Assembly: GCA_903892355.1 (NCBI GenBank)
Contig: CAITIE010000069.1
Coordinates: 1 to 64,000 of the forward strand
Source: an uncultured Pirellula sp.
GTDB taxonomy: Bacteria; Planctomycetota; Planctomycetia; Pirellulales; Pirellulaceae
Length of the DNA stretch: 64,000 nt
Direction: 5' to 3'
The translations under genes and the position numbers were made by a program. Under the pieces are notes generated by a model. That model made no database searches, had not been told where the DNA came from, and was given only the letters and a program-made list of their open reading frames with translations. Positions 33,854 to 42,978 of the stretch are shown here, one piece after another. The stretch's first letter is position 1, and every line of letters starts with the position of its first letter.

Positions 33854-36049
33854 TTATTCGACTTCGGAGGTCACGACATCGAGTACTCGGAGTTCGCAAT
33901 GCTCCAGCAATTTCCCCATGGGGCGGATCAACGCGCGATAAAGACTCCAAGAACCCAACGCCCATGGAATGGCCAGAAGGAGTGCCAGTGGGACTGGGGC
34001 CATCGCTGGAACGAACCGGCTGACTAGAAACTCGACTCCGAGCGGGGCGAGGCTCAAACAAAACATGGTGGGGATCAACGTCGAGAGGAGCAAGGTCATG
34101 ACAACCGCCTTCCAGTTGAAACGCTTGGGCTGGATCCCGCCAACGGGTAATCCAAACGGGGCCAAGATCGATTGGAGGTTTGTTACGAGGAAGTAAACCG
34201 GAATGAAGGTCAGAATCGCTAGCAGGGAGTAGAGAAGTTTATCCAAGGGGATGCGCCAGTAGATCCCAATCCCGATGCAAGTCAGTGCGGCTACCGCGAA
34301 TGAAGGGATGCCATAGGCAATATTGCGACCGTTTAAGATCCGATGCCTGGGTATTGGGGACAGGACCCACGCGCGGAAGCCCGAGCGATCGAACCCAAAC
34401 AAGTTGCCTAGGAAGCCTGAGCAAGTGTAAAGACAGAATCCTGCAATCCCCAAGGCGAGGAACGTGTCCAAAAACGGATTGGCCGCCGGTTTCCAGTAAC
34501 CCATGACGAACAGCAGAATGATCGGCTGGATGAAGGGACCCATCAACTGTAGCTTCAGCTCAGGCGCTCGCCATATCGAAATCCATGTTTGGGCGACAAT
34601 GGCGGACAAGGTGTCATCCAGCATCGGAAAGGTGCGCTCCATCCATGCGGTTCTTTCCCCTGAGCTTTCCAGCGGCCCAGCATTGGAACCGGTCTGGCTA
34701 ACCCTCGTCTGGCTAACGACTCGGGAGGATGTTGCAACCTCGTTGGGTTTGGACATGCCGGGATCGGAACCGAAACCGTGCTGATAGTACCGCAATGTCG
34801 TCGCATAGTTTCGTCGTAACGACCATGCTGAGATCGCCAGCATCCCAGGAACCAAACAAAGCGATTTCCAAGGTGACTTCGGAACCGACTCGGCACATGC
34901 CGCAAACCAAAAAGGGGGGGCAGTCAAATCGAGCCAACCCAAGGCCGTGTCCAACAACCCCTTGAACTCATTGAAGGATGCCGCAATAGAGGCAGGTACC
35001 GTGTCAGCAGATACCGTGTCAGCAGCAGGTACCGTGTCAGCAGCAGGTACCGTGGTTGGTGCTGATCCAAGCGGGACTTCGGACGGGGATTCTGGAGGGA
35101 GTGACTCGTCGACTTTTCGCGCGATGTTTCCATCCGTGTTTCCATCCGTGTTTCCCTCACGCAGGCTCTCGTCGAGCGAAGGAAGCGGTGCGTTGGGAGG
35201 CAACGTGCTATCGGGAAGCACCGTCGGTGGCGGGGGCAGGACGCTATTCAGGTTGGGCCTTGTAATGCGAGCAATGTAGGAGGTGATTTGACTGATCGAC
35301 AGACCAACTCCGGCTATGGTGACGCCCACGATAAACGGCAACAGCAACATCACCAATCGCCTGCGCTTAGGATTGGCGACCCACGCCGATAGGATGCTTC
35401 GCAAGTGAGATGTCAGCGCTGTGATCATCATCAAGTACGCCAGCAACGGGATAGCGATCAAAAGGACCGAGGGGCCATGCGAAATCGATCCGCCAAGGAT
35501 CAATCCGATGCAGATGCACGTGAAATAGATAAAGGGCAAGTTGCCCAAGGAAAGGATGTAGTTCAGGGAAAAGACATGGCTTGGGGAAATTGGCAAATGC
35601 ATGATCCGGTCCATGCTGACCCCATCGCTCCGAGTTAGCTCCGTCGAGATCTCGATGATCCAAAATAGAAGGAAGGCGAACACCAGACCATTCCAAACAT
35701 ACAACGCGTAGTCCACGGAACTAGCGTTTCGATAGAGAGCGAATCCAGCGATGGCACCGATGAGCACGGCGAAGATCGTCCCCATACTGATTGCCGAATA
35801 GAAGACAAAAACGATCACCTTGCCGAGGATCGATTCTCGAGACCAGCGGTTCGCTACGATGCGCGATTGAAGGAATAGAATCGCGCTGAAATGCTGAATG
35901 CACGTCCGAATCCAACCGGACAATGAGGCTTGGTCAGCGATGCTAACACGCCGCGATGACTGGTCTCTCGAGGGTAGGGGAGAGGATGGCAAGTTAGGGG
36001 AGGGCAGGGCAGGGGAGGGCAGGGGAGTGCCGGCAGACTGAGGGGTCAT
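33854..36049 (-). CDS. ABC-2-type transporter permease with low-complexity inserts
   Basis: A 731-residue multi-pass permease working with the ATPase encoded just upstream; the genes overlap by 4 bases (ATGA at 36046-36049). The first ~35 residues are Pro/Ser/Leu-rich (TPLPSPALPSPNLP) and coincide with three KOPS-like octamers. A membrane block is at about 65-265. A long soluble insert at about 280-360 has repeats (NTDGNTDGN, PAADTVPAADTVSADTV). A second membrane block spans about 480-710. Two half-transporter blocks in one chain suggest an ABC exporter of a lipid, antibiotic or polymer; the substrate is unknown. The low-complexity segments would lie outside the helices. Confidence 0.8.
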   Translation of the reverse strand: MTPQSAGTPLPSPALPSPNLPSSPLPSRDQSSRRVSIADQASLSGWIRTCIQHFSAILFLQSRIVANRWSRESILGKVIVFVFYSAISMGTIFAVLIGAIAGFALYRNASSVDYALYVWNGLVFAFLLFWIIEISTELTRSDGVSMDRIMHLPISPSHVFSLNYILSLGNLPFIYFTCICIGLILGGSISHGPSVLLIAIPLLAYLMMITALTSHLRSILSAWVANPKRRRLVMLLLPFIVGVTIAGVGLSISQITSYIARITRPNLNSVLPPPPTVLPDSTLPPNAPLPSLDESLREGNTDGNTDGNIARKVDESLPPESPSEVPLGSAPTTVPAADTVPAADTVSADTVPASIAASFNEFKGLLDTALGWLDLTAPPFWFAACAESVPKSPWKSLCLVPGMLAISAWSLRRNYATTLRYYQHGFGSDPGMSKPNEVATSSRVVSQTRVSQTGSNAGPLESSGERTAWMERTFPMLDDTLSAIVAQTWISIWRAPELKLQLMGPFIQPIILLFVMGYWKPAANPFLDTFLALGIAGFCLYTCSGFLGNLFGFDRSGFRAWVLSPIPRHRILNGRNIAYGIPSFAVAALTCIGIGIYWRIPLDKLLYSLLAILTFIPVYFLVTNLQSILAPFGLPVGGIQPKRFNWKAVVMTLLLSTLIPTMFCLSLAPLGVEFLVSRFVPAMAPVPLALLLAIPWALGSWSLYRALIRPMGKLLEHCELRVLDVVTSEVE
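34997..35055. repeat. Short tandem repeat inside the permease gene
   Basis: Units of TACCGTGTCAGCAG with or without CAGG repeat about four times and encode the PAADTV repeat of the soluble insert. Copy-number change in multiples of three would keep the frame. Confidence 0.8.
36002..36025 (+). other. Three KOPS-like octamers in the permease start
   Basis: Copies of GGGCAGGG begin at 36002, 36007 and 36017 on the + strand, within the first 20 codons of the minus-strand permease gene. The G-run spacing could also form a G-quadruplex. GGGTAGGG, another KOPS-type octamer, lies nearby at 35972-35979. All point toward 43 kb. Confidence 0.65.
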
Positions 36050-36909
36050 AGTGTTGCGTCCCCACCGTTGGTCTTCTCTGTTTCGAGGGTTGTTGGTCCA
36101 ACAATCGCAACCTGGCTACCTGTCTGGCTGGTGCGTGCTGAGGTCTCCGTGGCATCCAGCCAGTCCAGCGTTGCAGCGGATCCATTTTCCGTGCCAGCAA
36201 CTTCGATGAACTTCTTTTCGAGCGAACCTGATTCGAGGATTTCCTGCATGGAATTTTGGAGGACCAGTTTGCCACTGACGATCACACCGACATGCGTGCA
36301 AAGTCGCTGCACGATTTCTAAGACGTGGGAGGTTAGGAAGACGGTGGCACCACGCTGAGTGAACTGCAACAAAAGATCTCGAATGACTAACGATGCGACG
36401 GCATCCACACCTTCGAAGGGTTCATCGAGAAAAAGTAGCTTTGGATTGGATAGAAGAGCTGCGGCTAATGATAGTTTTTTTCGCATCCCATGCGAGTAAT
36501 CGATGGTCAATTTTTTCGTTTCACGATCGAGGCTCAGCAGGGACAAAAGCTCCGACGAACGCTTGCGAATCTCATCGCGTTCGAGACCATGAATGCGACC
36601 TATGAAGGTCAAATAATCTGTGGCTGTCAGGTTGTCGAAGAGTGCCAGGTTTTCAGGGATCACGCCGATTTGGCGCTTAGCCTCTAAGGATTGTTTCGGG
36701 TCGAGCATGTCGCATCCGAGGACGCGAATCGAGCCGCTGGTGGGAGCCAATAGCCCCGTCAGCATTTTGATCGTAGTCGATTTGCCTGCGCCATTAGGGC
36801 CGAGAAAGCCGTAGAACGTGCCTGGCTCTACCGTTAAGTTCAGCGTGTCTACCGCGAGCCTGCCGTGGAAGGCTCGACAGAGTGAATCGGTGGAAATAAC
36901 AGCGTTCAT
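36046..36909 (-). CDS. ABC transporter ATP-binding protein
   Basis: A 287-residue ATPase. Walker A is GPNGAGKST (about 38-46), Q-loop IGVIPENLALFDNLT, signature DYSHGMRKKLSLAAALL (a variant, HGMRKK, of the usual SGGQ), Walker B PKLLFLDEPFEGVD (about 158-171) and the switch His in TSHVLEIV. The variant signature is seen in other ABC-2 exporters of this kind. It powers the permease downstream, whose start overlaps its stop. A terminal extension (about 225-287, TENGSAATLDWLDATETS) is low in complexity. Confidence 0.9.
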   Translation of the reverse strand: MNAVISTDSLCRAFHGRLAVDTLNLTVEPGTFYGFLGPNGAGKSTTIKMLTGLLAPTSGSIRVLGCDMLDPKQSLEAKRQIGVIPENLALFDNLTATDYLTFIGRIHGLERDEIRKRSSELLSLLSLDRETKKLTIDYSHGMRKKLSLAAALLSNPKLLFLDEPFEGVDAVASLVIRDLLLQFTQRGATVFLTSHVLEIVQRLCTHVGVIVSGKLVLQNSMQEILESGSLEKKFIEVAGTENGSAATLDWLDATETSARTSQTGSQVAIVGPTTLETEKTNGGDATL

Positions 36910-37136
36910 AGGGTGGATTGGAGTGCTTCGTTAGTTTGCTCTGGACGACCACAATATCTTCGAGTTTCGAAAAATCATACTCCTGGAATCGGGCTCTGGG
37001 CTAACGAGACCCGTAATTCGCTCTGGCTGGTAACTCGACCTTTGCCGTACTCCATTCGAATTGCCGCTACAATTCTTGGGAACACGTTGTTTTGCGGATT
37101 TATTTTTCAGTCGAAACTTGGTGATGGGGCCCGACG

Positions 37137-40100
37137 TTGGCGAGACGAAAGAAATCTCCTAGTTCCTACTCCCTCGAGGCGCTGCGTGCGATTCTCGATC
37201 AAGAGTTTTCATTACCAAAGCTTGGAGCAGCGTCGGAATTGCTCGGTGCGTTTGGCCTCAGTCGTACCGCCAATCGACCCGCAAGTGACCGCTCCGACGT
37301 CGCTGATAAGTCGGAAGTTGGAGATGCCGGCCATGGAAAAAACTCCAAGTCAAACGCTTCGCGACGAACGGAATTGACGCGTTCGGAACTATGGCAACCA
37401 CGTTTCCAAAAGATATTGGACCGGTTGCCTGCGACACTTGCCAAGTTGACGATGCCTGTCGAGGACGAGATCCAGTTCCTCGGAACGCATGCTTCTACCA
37501 TCGTTGAAGCTGCCTATCGGACCCCCACCGATGAGTTCCTAGTCTTCGTATCGACCGATTGGAACCTGGGTTGCGGTTGCACGTGCCCAGCGAGTGCTGG
37601 GCGAGGGCACTGCGCTCATACCGCGCGTTTGCTACAGCGAGTCAGCAAAGACCTCGCTCATCCGGAATTCGAGCTCGCTCAAACGGTTTCTGAGGGAGTC
37701 TTTTCCGACGAAGGCTTCCGATTGGTGGATTATTTGCCCGACCCAGGCCTTACGCAATTGAACGGACTCGATCGTTTGATCGCGTTACCCAAGTGGACGG
37801 AACAAGCTGAATCGATTCGAGTCGATCGCATTCCTCGTAGACGCTCGCGGGTCGTCTGGCACATCGAGTTGCATTGGGGGGTCGGAATCACCCCACACCT
37901 TCAAGTCGCGAACAAAAAGGGAAACGGTTGGAATCGCCCAAAAGAGATCGAGTTTGCCGAATTGTGGAGCAGCGGGATTGAATTGAGCGAAGCGGATAAA
38001 CGCGTTCGAAAATGGATCGAGCATGAACTTGCCGGAAATGATTTGCCAGTCATCGACATCCTGGAAACTCTCGTCGGACAACCCAATGTGTTTCTTGGCC
38101 ATGGGGAAGTGGAAGTTATTCTGAGCGATGGCTGCATTGTTGTCCATGAGATTCCTAAAGCACGCAAGCTGCGACTCTGTTTTCGCGAGGAAGCTCAATG
38201 GCCTTCGGCGAACGTTTGTTTCTTAGAAAATGGGATTGTGATCGTCTCTGAGATCGCCCGAAAAGTTGCGGTCGCGCGATTCGATGCGAAGCAAACAGAG
38301 ATGCTTCACGAACTGCGCCGTATCGCTGATATTCCAGCCAAGCATCGCGATGCGGTTTTGCAAAAGATGGAGATGCTGCAGTCGGTTCTCAATGTCGAGT
38401 TGCCGCCGCAGGAAGAGATCGCGGTCGCGGAGCTCGATGCCAAACCGGTGATGCTACTTAAAAGTTTTCGTGATGGAGTCTTAGAGTACGGACTTCGCGT
38501 GCGCGATGCCAAGGGCATTCTGCATCGTCCTGGACAAGGATCTTTATTCCACATCGATCGCAGCGGAGCGACGCCGACGCAGTGGGTTCGATCTGCGGCC
38601 AAAGAAATCGAACTTTGCCAGCAGTGGCAAGATCGCCTCGGGATCCAAGTTGCTAACTGGGACGGAGCCATCGAGGACTTCAGCGAAGCGATGCAACTCG
38701 TCGGTTCCTTAAAGGAAAACTCTCGTGATGGCCGACTCTTCGATCAAGCTGGAGTGGTTGTCGATGTTAGTGCGGTTGACGAAGTTCCAACGGCAAATCG
38801 TATCGAAGTGCTTTGGGATCCTAAGAGCGAAGCCAAGCCGCAAATAGCCGGCACCATCGGCATCGCAAACTTGCGAGTTGCCATCGAACGAAAACGGGAC
38901 TGGTTCCAATTGGCTGGTGAGTGCCAGCTGGGAGAATCATCGATCGGCCTCCAGCAATTGCTTGAGGCGATCGATGATAGCGAATCTGTCCGGGATGGTA
39001 TAGCAGCGGGGCGGGGCAGGGGGGGTAACGATGGGAACGAGTTCGTTCGCGTTGGGGATTTGGGATGGGCGAAAATCTCCACCGAGTTGCGACGGAATTT
39101 GAAGCAACTGCGAGAGTCGGTGCATAGCGAACGCAAGATTTTGAAATTCGATCATTCCGCGGCGATCGAGATGCGAGCGCTTCAGCAACGCCTTCCGATA
39201 CAAACCCATAAGGCGTGGGAGGAATGCTTGGATCGAGTCGCTAGCGCGCAGTCGATGGAGCCCACGTTGCCCGGCGGGTTCGCAGCGTCGCTGCGCGACT
39301 ACCAGCTCGATGGTTATCGGTGGATGCGACGGTTGTGCGAATGGGGCGTAGGCGGTGTTTTAGCCGATGACATGGGTCTCGGTAAAACCGTGCAAACATT
39401 GGGCGTGCTGCTCGACAGGGCAGGGGAGGGACCATCGCTCGTCATCGCACCGACATCGGTCGGTTTCAATTGGATGCGGGAGACAGAACGATTCGCTCCT
39501 GGAATCCAAGCCCATCTCTATCGCGAAACCGATCGCGACGATTTTCTTCGTGGCGTGGGACCCCATCAATTGGTGGTCGCTAGTTACGGATTGGCGTTGC
39601 GAGACATCGAGAAACTCAAACAAGTCGAGTGGAATATTCTCGTTCTCGATGAAGCGCAAGCGATCAAGAACGGGAGGAGTAAAACCTCGCAAGCGATCGC
39701 GGATCTCGGATCCAAGTGGACGGTCGCGCTGACGGGGACTCCGGTTGAAAATCATCTCGGTGAATTGTGGAGTTTGTTCCATACCGTCGCGCCGGGTGTC
39801 TTCGGGTCATGGGATCAGTTCCGTATTCGATTTGCTAGCCCCATCGAAAAAGACAACGATCCTGAGCGGCGAGATGCCCTGCGGAAACGATTGTTGCCTT
39901 TTGTTCTACGAAGGACAAAAAAAGAAGTGCTCAGCGATCTTCCGTCACGGACGGAAATGAATCTGATGGTCGAGTTGAGCCCCGCGGAACGCAAGCGTTA
40001 CGATGCGGTTCGCGCGAGTGCCATCCGCGAAGCGGAGACCATTGCTAAATCCTCCGAGGATCAAGAGCAACGCTTCCGGATCTTGGCGATATTGACCCGA

Positions 40101-40673
40101 TTGCGTCAGTTGGCATGCCATCCTCGGCTGGTGGATGAATCGTGGAATGAATCCTCCGCGAAACTGGATCAGCTCAAAGAGACGCTGTTGCAACTCCGAG
40201 AAGAAGGGCATCGTGTGTTGGTCTTCAGCCAATTCGTCCAGCACTTGCAGTTGATCCGTGCCATGCTTGACAAGGAGAGCATCACCTACCAGTATCTCGA
40301 TGGCTCGACGCCGGCCAAAGCAAGGCAGATCGAGGTGGATCGGTTCCAAAACGGAAATGCCAGCGTGTTTTTGATTTCGCTCAAGGCGGGTGGCACCGGG
40401 TTGAACCTAACGGCGGCTGACTATGTCGTTCATATGGATCCATGGTGGAACCCAGCGGTCGAGGATCAAGCCACCGATCGGGCGCACCGCATTGGGCAGA
40501 CCAAGCCGGTCATGGTCTATCGCATTATCGCGCAGCAGACGATTGAAGAAGAGATTCTTAAACTCCATGAAACCAAACGCGATTTGATCGCGGGGGTGCT
40601 CGACGGGGCCGAGGGTGCAGCCAAGCTAACCACTGCGGACTTGATCGCGCTTATCCGAGGCGAGCATGCTTAG
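37137..40673 (+). CDS. SNF2-family helicase with N-terminal SWIM zinc finger
   Basis: A 1178-residue DNA-dependent ATPase. A SWIM finger lies at about 145-160 (CGCTCPASAGRGHCAH). A beta-rich middle region follows, then the SNF2 motor: DDMGLGKTVQTLG (motif I, about 741-753), VLDEAQAIKN (motif II, about 835-844), LTGTPVENHLGELWSLF (motif III), HMDPWWNPAVEDQATDRAHRIGQ (motifs V-VI, about 1100-1122). The start is a TTG at 37137: an in-frame stop lies five codons upstream, no ATG is close, and GGGG lies about 7 bases before it. Two KOPS-like octamers fall in the gene, encoding RGRGGN and DRAGEG, the latter between motifs I and Ia. Chromatin-like remodelling or RNA polymerase recycling is possible but unproven. 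Confidence 0.9.
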   Translation: MARRKKSPSSYSLEALRAILDQEFSLPKLGAASELLGAFGLSRTANRPASDRSDVADKSEVGDAGHGKNSKSNASRRTELTRSELWQPRFQKILDRLPATLAKLTMPVEDEIQFLGTHASTIVEAAYRTPTDEFLVFVSTDWNLGCGCTCPASAGRGHCAHTARLLQRVSKDLAHPEFELAQTVSEGVFSDEGFRLVDYLPDPGLTQLNGLDRLIALPKWTEQAESIRVDRIPRRRSRVVWHIELHWGVGITPHLQVANKKGNGWNRPKEIEFAELWSSGIELSEADKRVRKWIEHELAGNDLPVIDILETLVGQPNVFLGHGEVEVILSDGCIVVHEIPKARKLRLCFREEAQWPSANVCFLENGIVIVSEIARKVAVARFDAKQTEMLHELRRIADIPAKHRDAVLQKMEMLQSVLNVELPPQEEIAVAELDAKPVMLLKSFRDGVLEYGLRVRDAKGILHRPGQGSLFHIDRSGATPTQWVRSAAKEIELCQQWQDRLGIQVANWDGAIEDFSEAMQLVGSLKENSRDGRLFDQAGVVVDVSAVDEVPTANRIEVLWDPKSEAKPQIAGTIGIANLRVAIERKRDWFQLAGECQLGESSIGLQQLLEAIDDSESVRDGIAAGRGRGGNDGNEFVRVGDLGWAKISTELRRNLKQLRESVHSERKILKFDHSAAIEMRALQQRLPIQTHKAWEECLDRVASAQSMEPTLPGGFAASLRDYQLDGYRWMRRLCEWGVGGVLADDMGLGKTVQTLGVLLDRAGEGPSLVIAPTSVGFNWMRETERFAPGIQAHLYRETDRDDFLRGVGPHQLVVASYGLALRDIEKLKQVEWNILVLDEAQAIKNGRSKTSQAIADLGSKWTVALTGTPVENHLGELWSLFHTVAPGVFGSWDQFRIRFASPIEKDNDPERRDALRKRLLPFVLRRTKKEVLSDLPSRTEMNLMVELSPAERKRYDAVRASAIREAETIAKSSEDQEQRFRILAILTRLRQLACHPRLVDESWNESSAKLDQLKETLLQLREEGHRVLVFSQFVQHLQLIRAMLDKESITYQYLDGSTPAKARQIEVDRFQNGNASVFLISLKAGGTGLNLTAADYVVHMDPWWNPAVEDQATDRAHRIGQTKPVMVYRIIAQQTIEEEILKLHETKRDLIAGVLDGAEGAAKLTTADLIALIRGEHA
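39013..39025 (+). other. KOPS-like octamer within the SNF2 gene
   Basis: GGGCAGGG with extra flanking G, + strand, encoding Gly-Arg-Gly-Arg-Gly-Gly in a region before the helicase motor. Confidence 0.6.
39418..39426 (+). other. KOPS-like octamer in the helicase motor
   Basis: GGGCAGGG followed by G, + strand, encoding part of Arg-Ala-Gly-Glu-Gly in the loop after motif I. GGGGAGGG (39423-39430) overlaps it and also fits GGGNAGGG. Confidence 0.6.
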
Positions 40674-40694
40674 CTGGGGTGATGGGCCAGAGCA

Positions 40695-40703
40695 GGGCAG
40701 GGG
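40695..40703 (+). other. KOPS-like octamer between convergent genes
   Basis: GGGCAGGGG on the + strand, three bases from the stop codon of the minus-strand gene at 40706. Confidence 0.6.
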
Positions 40704-40705
40704 AG

Positions 40706-41431
40706 TTAGCGAATCCAGTTGCCCGACTGCTCGCGGACCATGTTGAACCAATCGGTCGCCGTGTGAGGGATGTTGTGCTGGTGCTGGTATCCGAATCGTT
40801 GCATGATCCCTTCGTCGTGGTATGCCAGAACGCCCAGCAGGATTAGCAAGGCGTAGGTCATGAGATTGGGAATACGATTTTCACCCCAGAATTTGAGCGC
40901 GGTTCCAAAGCTGTGCTTGAACACGTAACGACCTCGTCGAAATTCGACCGACCAAATTTCATCGAGCAGGATATGCGACATGAAGCCGATGAAGACGGCT
41001 ACGGTTTTGAAAAGTCGAAGGTTGATGTTTTCGGAGGAGGAAACCAGAAAGACGAATAGGGCGGCGATGAATGCCGCGGGCAAGCTGTGCCACATCCCGC
41101 GGTGGACCGTGTATCGTCGGAACAGTTCTGCGATGCCGAACCGGAGGAAGAAGTAGATGCCGCCGGTGATCAGGAGCATTGTTTCGTGGGAGAGCCCGAC
41201 CCGCTCGAGCCGGCTGACCATCAGCATCGGGACGAAGGCCGCAGCGAACGCGACGGCTTCGCGAAGCGGAATGCCCGAATCGCTATCCAAATCGGGTAGC
41301 ATTCCGCTGACGGCGCAGAGCCCACCTGCGATCACGCAGCTTTCCCAAGGCATCCCAGATTGGTATCCCCCCAAGCCGAACAACGCGCCGGCGATGGTGC
41401 TGACCGTAATATGCGTTTTGAAATCGGCCAT
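40706..41431 (-). CDS. YdjM-like membrane-bound metal-dependent hydrolase family protein
   Basis: A 241-residue membrane protein of the YdjM (LexA-binding, inner-membrane hydrolase) family. Signatures are an N-terminal His (KTHITVSTIAGALFG), GMLPDLDSDSG with Asp residues (about 43-53), VHRGMWHSLPAAF (about 108-120) and SHILLDEIWSVEFR (about 152-165). The His/Asp pattern suggests a metal site at the membrane face. A pair of KOPS-like octamers sits directly upstream of the ATG, so the usual ribosome-binding position is C-rich in the mRNA (CCCCCCTGCCCT then ATG). Confidence 0.82.
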   Translation of the reverse strand: MADFKTHITVSTIAGALFGLGGYQSGMPWESCVIAGGLCAVSGMLPDLDSDSGIPLREAVAFAAAFVPMLMVSRLERVGLSHETMLLITGGIYFFLRFGIAELFRRYTVHRGMWHSLPAAFIAALFVFLVSSSENINLRLFKTVAVFIGFMSHILLDEIWSVEFRRGRYVFKHSFGTALKFWGENRIPNLMTYALLILLGVLAYHDEGIMQRFGYQHQHNIPHTATDWFNMVREQSGNWIR

Positions 41432-41432
41432 A

Positions 41433-41469
41433 GGGCAGGGGGGAGCTTGAACGAATTAGGGCAGGGGGG
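41433..41469 (+). other. Two KOPS-like octamers upstream of the YdjM-like gene
   Basis: Copies of GGGCAGGGGGG at 41433-41443 and 41459-41469 on the + strand. The first begins two bases from the ATG of the minus-strand gene. These are the last permissive + copies before the dif-like site 1.5 kb away. Confidence 0.65.
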
Positions 41470-41714
41470 AATACCGTTAGCGGTCGGTTCCCCTGCATTG
41501 GGGTAATTGCTACGAGCAGGGTAATACCAAGAGCTTATGGGTTGAATCAAGATTGGCTCGTGCGGAGCGAATCTTCTTTTGTGAAAACTGGCCTTCGTTC
41601 CGGTGATGGCATATGGTTATAGTCGGGCACGGCGGATTGGAAGGCTGCTGAGCTGATTGCAAGGATGGTTATTCCACTGCGATTCGCTGTTCAACTACGA
41701 GAAAGCACAATTGC

Positions 41715-42560
41715 ATGCAAACCTACGACATCATCATGTTGGTCGTTCTCGCGGCCGCGACGATTTTTGGAGCGATCAAAGGATTTGCTTGGCAAGTAGC
41801 ATCGTTGGCCTCGATCATTGCCAGTTATTTTGTTGCTAGCTATTTCCGCAACGATGTGGCCAAGGTGATCAATGCACAGCCCCCTTGGAACATGTTTTTG
41901 GCGATGTTGCTGTTGTATTTCGGAACGAGTTTGGCGATTTGGTTGTTGTTTCGCATGATCAGCTCGTCGATCGACAAAATCCGGTTGAAGGAGTTCGATC
42001 GTCAGTTGGGAGCAGGTTTTGGACTGATTAAAGGTGCCGTGCTTTGCTGCTTGATCACCATGTTTGCCATGACGTTGTTGGGTCGAACGCAGCAGCAAGC
42101 GATCGCAAACTCACGGAGCGGTCATTACATTGGCCAAGTCCTTTCGCAAGCGGGCGGAGTATTGCCGGCCGAGGTGAAAGAGGTCATCGGGCCGGTCCTT
42201 GCGAATGTCGGGAAGCAGTTGGAGCAGAGTCGCGATCCAAACTACAACCCGCAGGTGGCTCCTGGTTTGCCAGGGGGCGATGATCCTTGGTCCAAAGGTT
42301 TGGACGCGGCGGTGAACGCGTGGGGGCAAGAGATGACGGGTGGAGGTCAAGCACCAGCGGGAGAACGAAACACTTCGGGCGGGATCTTGAGCCGCTGGTT
42401 GAATCCCAACAATACACCGGCTCCAAGTAATCCGCCGCCGGCGGCTCCTCTGCCGGGCAATCCGAATCCGGGCAATGTTCCGGGCGGTTTGTACCCTCCT
42501 GGTTATCCAGCGAGTTTTCCGAGCACTGGAGGGAATTTGAACCCTGGTTACAACCCGTAA
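41715..42560 (+). CDS. CvpA-family membrane protein
   Basis: A 281-residue protein. The first ~150 residues hold four membrane helices with the CvpA pattern (YDIIMLVVLAAATIFGAIKGFAWQVASLASIIASYFVA; LGAGFGLIKGAVLCCLITMFAMT). CvpA proteins are linked to colicin V production and stress tolerance in other bacteria; here the role is unknown. The C-terminal ~100 residues are Pro/Asn/Gly-rich (APSNPPPAAPLPGNPNPGNVPGG) and probably disordered. It is the last gene before the gene-poor gap holding the dif-like site. Confidence 0.82.
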   Translation: MQTYDIIMLVVLAAATIFGAIKGFAWQVASLASIIASYFVASYFRNDVAKVINAQPPWNMFLAMLLLYFGTSLAIWLLFRMISSSIDKIRLKEFDRQLGAGFGLIKGAVLCCLITMFAMTLLGRTQQQAIANSRSGHYIGQVLSQAGGVLPAEVKEVIGPVLANVGKQLEQSRDPNYNPQVAPGLPGGDDPWSKGLDAAVNAWGQEMTGGGQAPAGERNTSGGILSRWLNPNNTPAPSNPPPAAPLPGNPNPGNVPGGLYPPGYPASFPSTGGNLNPGYNP

Positions 42561-42580
42561 GTCTGCCCAGGCGTCAAAAG

Positions 42581-42859
42581 CTAGCTAATCGCAATTGGCT
42601 TTGCTAGCACTTCATTTTCTCTGATTTGGCGATTTTCATTTTCTAGAATAATCAGAACTTCCGGCGCATTTTCCCAGCGGAGGCTTTTTCGTTGGAGATT
42701 GATTGCGGATAAATAGCCGGGCGTAATTGGGTCGAGCTCGTCGATCTGAGCCCAAGGTTCAAACGGGAGTGGAGGCTTGGCTCCTGTCCGGCCGCATGGC
42801 GTTGGTCGGATTCCAGATTCGGGTTTGCCGGTTTCCAGGTTTGGATCAGAAATGAGCAC
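42581..42859 (-). CDS. Possible small hypothetical protein (92 residues)
   Basis: An open frame converging on cvpA, starting at GTG. A stop lies nine codons upstream. The C-terminal part (PLPFEPWAQIDELDPITPGYLSAINLQRKSLRW...LIILENENRQI) reads like real protein, but the N-terminal part is low in information. I recognise no family. It could equally be a remnant of a longer gene or a chance frame in the terminus gap. Confidence 0.25.
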   Translation of the reverse strand: MLISDPNLETGKPESGIRPTPCGRTGAKPPLPFEPWAQIDELDPITPGYLSAINLQRKSLRWENAPEVLIILENENRQIRENEVLAKPIAIS

Positions 42860-42978
42860 GAGTCCGTCGACGGCTTTGGAGAGTCATGCCGTCTGGTTGC
42901 GTGGCAAGGCTTCCGACCCAGACCGCACCAAAAAGCGATCGCCCCAGACTCCTCCTTCACCAAAACCATCCCTAAATA

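Noticed and set aside
34912-34925. G-run followed by CAG in the permease gene
   Set aside because: GGGGGGGCAGTC lacks the second G-run; not a KOPS match.
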